Shown here: positions 63,538 to 64,000 of the stretch, piece by piece | How the letters are laid out: every line of letters starts with the position of its first letter | Position numbering within the stretch: position 1 is the first letter of the stretch | Assembly (NCBI RefSeq): GCF_040739495.1 | Contig: NZ_CP145263.1 | Span: 434,001-498,000 of the forward strand | Direction: 5' to 3' | Length of the DNA: 64,000 nt | Source of the DNA: Staphylococcus capitis subsp. capitis | GTDB lineage: Bacteria > Bacillota > Bacilli > Staphylococcales > Staphylococcaceae | The notes under the pieces: generated by a model | What the model was told of the DNA's origin: nothing | What the model saw: the letters and a program-made list of their open reading frames with translations, nothing else | Databases searched by the model: none | Program-made: the position numbers and the translations under genes

Positions 63538-64000
63538 ATGCCAGAGACAAATATAAGAATTGCTAACTTGGGAGATGCAGAGGAGCTACATCAATTAATG
63601 TATGATGCTTTCACACCATTAAGAGAGCTAGGAATTGATTGGCCTTCAGTCAATGCAGATTTAGAAATGGTTAAAAATAATTTAGAAAACAATACGACCT
63701 TTGTTATGGTAAAGGATAATGAAATTATTTCCACAATTACTGTACGTTATCCTTGGGGCAGTGTGAGAAGTATTTCTGGATATCCTTTTATATGGTGGTT
63801 TGCGACTAAACCATCTTATGATGGTCAGGGCTATGGTAGTCAATTGCTACGTTATGTTGAAGAGGATTTTTTAAGAGATACATTAAAAGCGGCAGCTGTA
63901 ACTTTAGGTACCTCTGCAAGACTCCATCCTTGGTTACTTAAAATTTATGAAAAAAGAGGCTATGAAAAATATGCTGAACATGAAAATGATGATGGTGATT
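63538..64000 (+). CDS. GNAT acetyltransferase, cut by the window end
   Basis: A GNAT (Acetyltransf_1) fold: an N-terminal RIANLGDAEELHQLMYDAF segment, ATKPSYDGQGYGSQLL acetyl-CoA loop (motif A) and the TLGTSARLHPWLLKIYEKRGYEKY motif B. The ATG at 63538 has GGGGGAG upstream. Only 154 codons are visible and the C-terminus lies beyond base 64000. Substrate unknown. Confidence 0.85.
   Translation, partial: MPETNIRIANLGDAEELHQLMYDAFTPLRELGIDWPSVNADLEMVKNNLENNTTFVMVKDNEIISTITVRYPWGSVRSISGYPFIWWFATKPSYDGQGYGSQLLRYVEEDFLRDTLKAAAVTLGTSARLHPWLLKIYEKRGYEKYAEHENDDGD

Noticed and set aside
1..64000. tRNA, rRNA, CRISPR arrays, insertion sequences or prophage genes
   Set aside because: No cloverleaf, rRNA, regular spacer-repeat array, transposase or phage structural gene was recognised by reading both strands.

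Overview
The window is a chromosomal segment of a low-GC Gram-positive bacterium, almost certainly a Staphylococcus and probably a coagulase-negative species. Evidence for this is the A+T-rich sequence, strong AGGAGG-type ribosome binding sites with frequent TTG/GTG starts, and close matches to staphylococcal proteins: Flp, LrgAB, OpuC, TcyABC, an AdcA-like zinc lipoprotein, a FemA/FmhA-type transferase, a SceD-like secreted protein and a DsbA lipoprotein. The gpmA - MFS exporter - cystine ABC transporter order matches what I recall from S. aureus. I cannot name the species. I see no rRNA, tRNA, transposase, phage module or CRISPR array, so this is mostly housekeeping and niche-adaptation chromosome.

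Layout. 0-7.2 kb: a small HTH-like protein, an intergenic repeat, a small unknown protein, an SDR dehydrogenase, an M20 peptidase and a ppx-ppk polyphosphate operon. 7.2-14 kb: a tandem 121-bp repeat, an AbgT-type transporter diverging from an SDR enzyme across a cre-like site, a zinc-ribbon protein, an M42 aminopeptidase, a YehR-like lipoprotein and an FMN glutamate-synthase-like protein. 14-18.7 kb: a pair of CPBP membrane proteins (one lacks protease residues), a FetAB-type ABC exporter and an MFS transporter. 18.7-29.2 kb: an esterase, an APC permease, a YdeI-like protein, a butanediol-dehydrogenase-type enzyme, the osmoprotectant importer opuCABCD behind a near-perfect sigma-B promoter, and lrgAB without lytSR. 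29.6-42.4 kb: an MFS exporter, a PanE-like reductase, a YagU-like protein, an epimerase with a late in-frame stop, a YidC insertase, flp, a KimA-like potassium permease split by two in-frame stops, a CPA1 Na+/H+ antiporter and a CycA-like permease with a cre site. 42.6-52 kb: a metallophosphoesterase, a C39-like protein, a GyrI-like protein, a Bcr/CflA exporter, a coiled-coil membrane protein with glycerate kinase, a GT-C-like/GtrA pair, a Mn-type CDF exporter and a SceD-like secreted protein. 52-64 kb: gpmA, a 34-residue ORF, an MFS exporter, tcyABC, a frameshifted ASCH gene, a FemA-like transferase, a DUF4467-like lipoprotein, dsbA, an adcA-like gene under a Zur box, an SRPBCC protein, a 58-residue membrane peptide, an FNT channel and a GNAT gene cut by the window edge.

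Themes. Envelope and ion homeostasis dominate: compatible-solute uptake, K+ and Na+/H+ transport, Mn/Fe export, Zn and cystine uptake, and cell-wall or teichoic-acid tailoring. The clearest regulatory signals are the sigma-B promoter and leader hairpin of opuC, the Zur box of adcA, two cre sites, and a palindrome over the transcription start of tcyABC. Three genes (epimerase, KimA-like permease, ASCH protein) carry lesions that leave the reading frame intact on the far side, suggesting recent decay or sequence error. No unmistakable new system stands out; the best candidates for further attention are the two-gene glycosylation-like module at 48.3-50.1 kb, the orphan lrgAB, the tandem repeat and the small genes.
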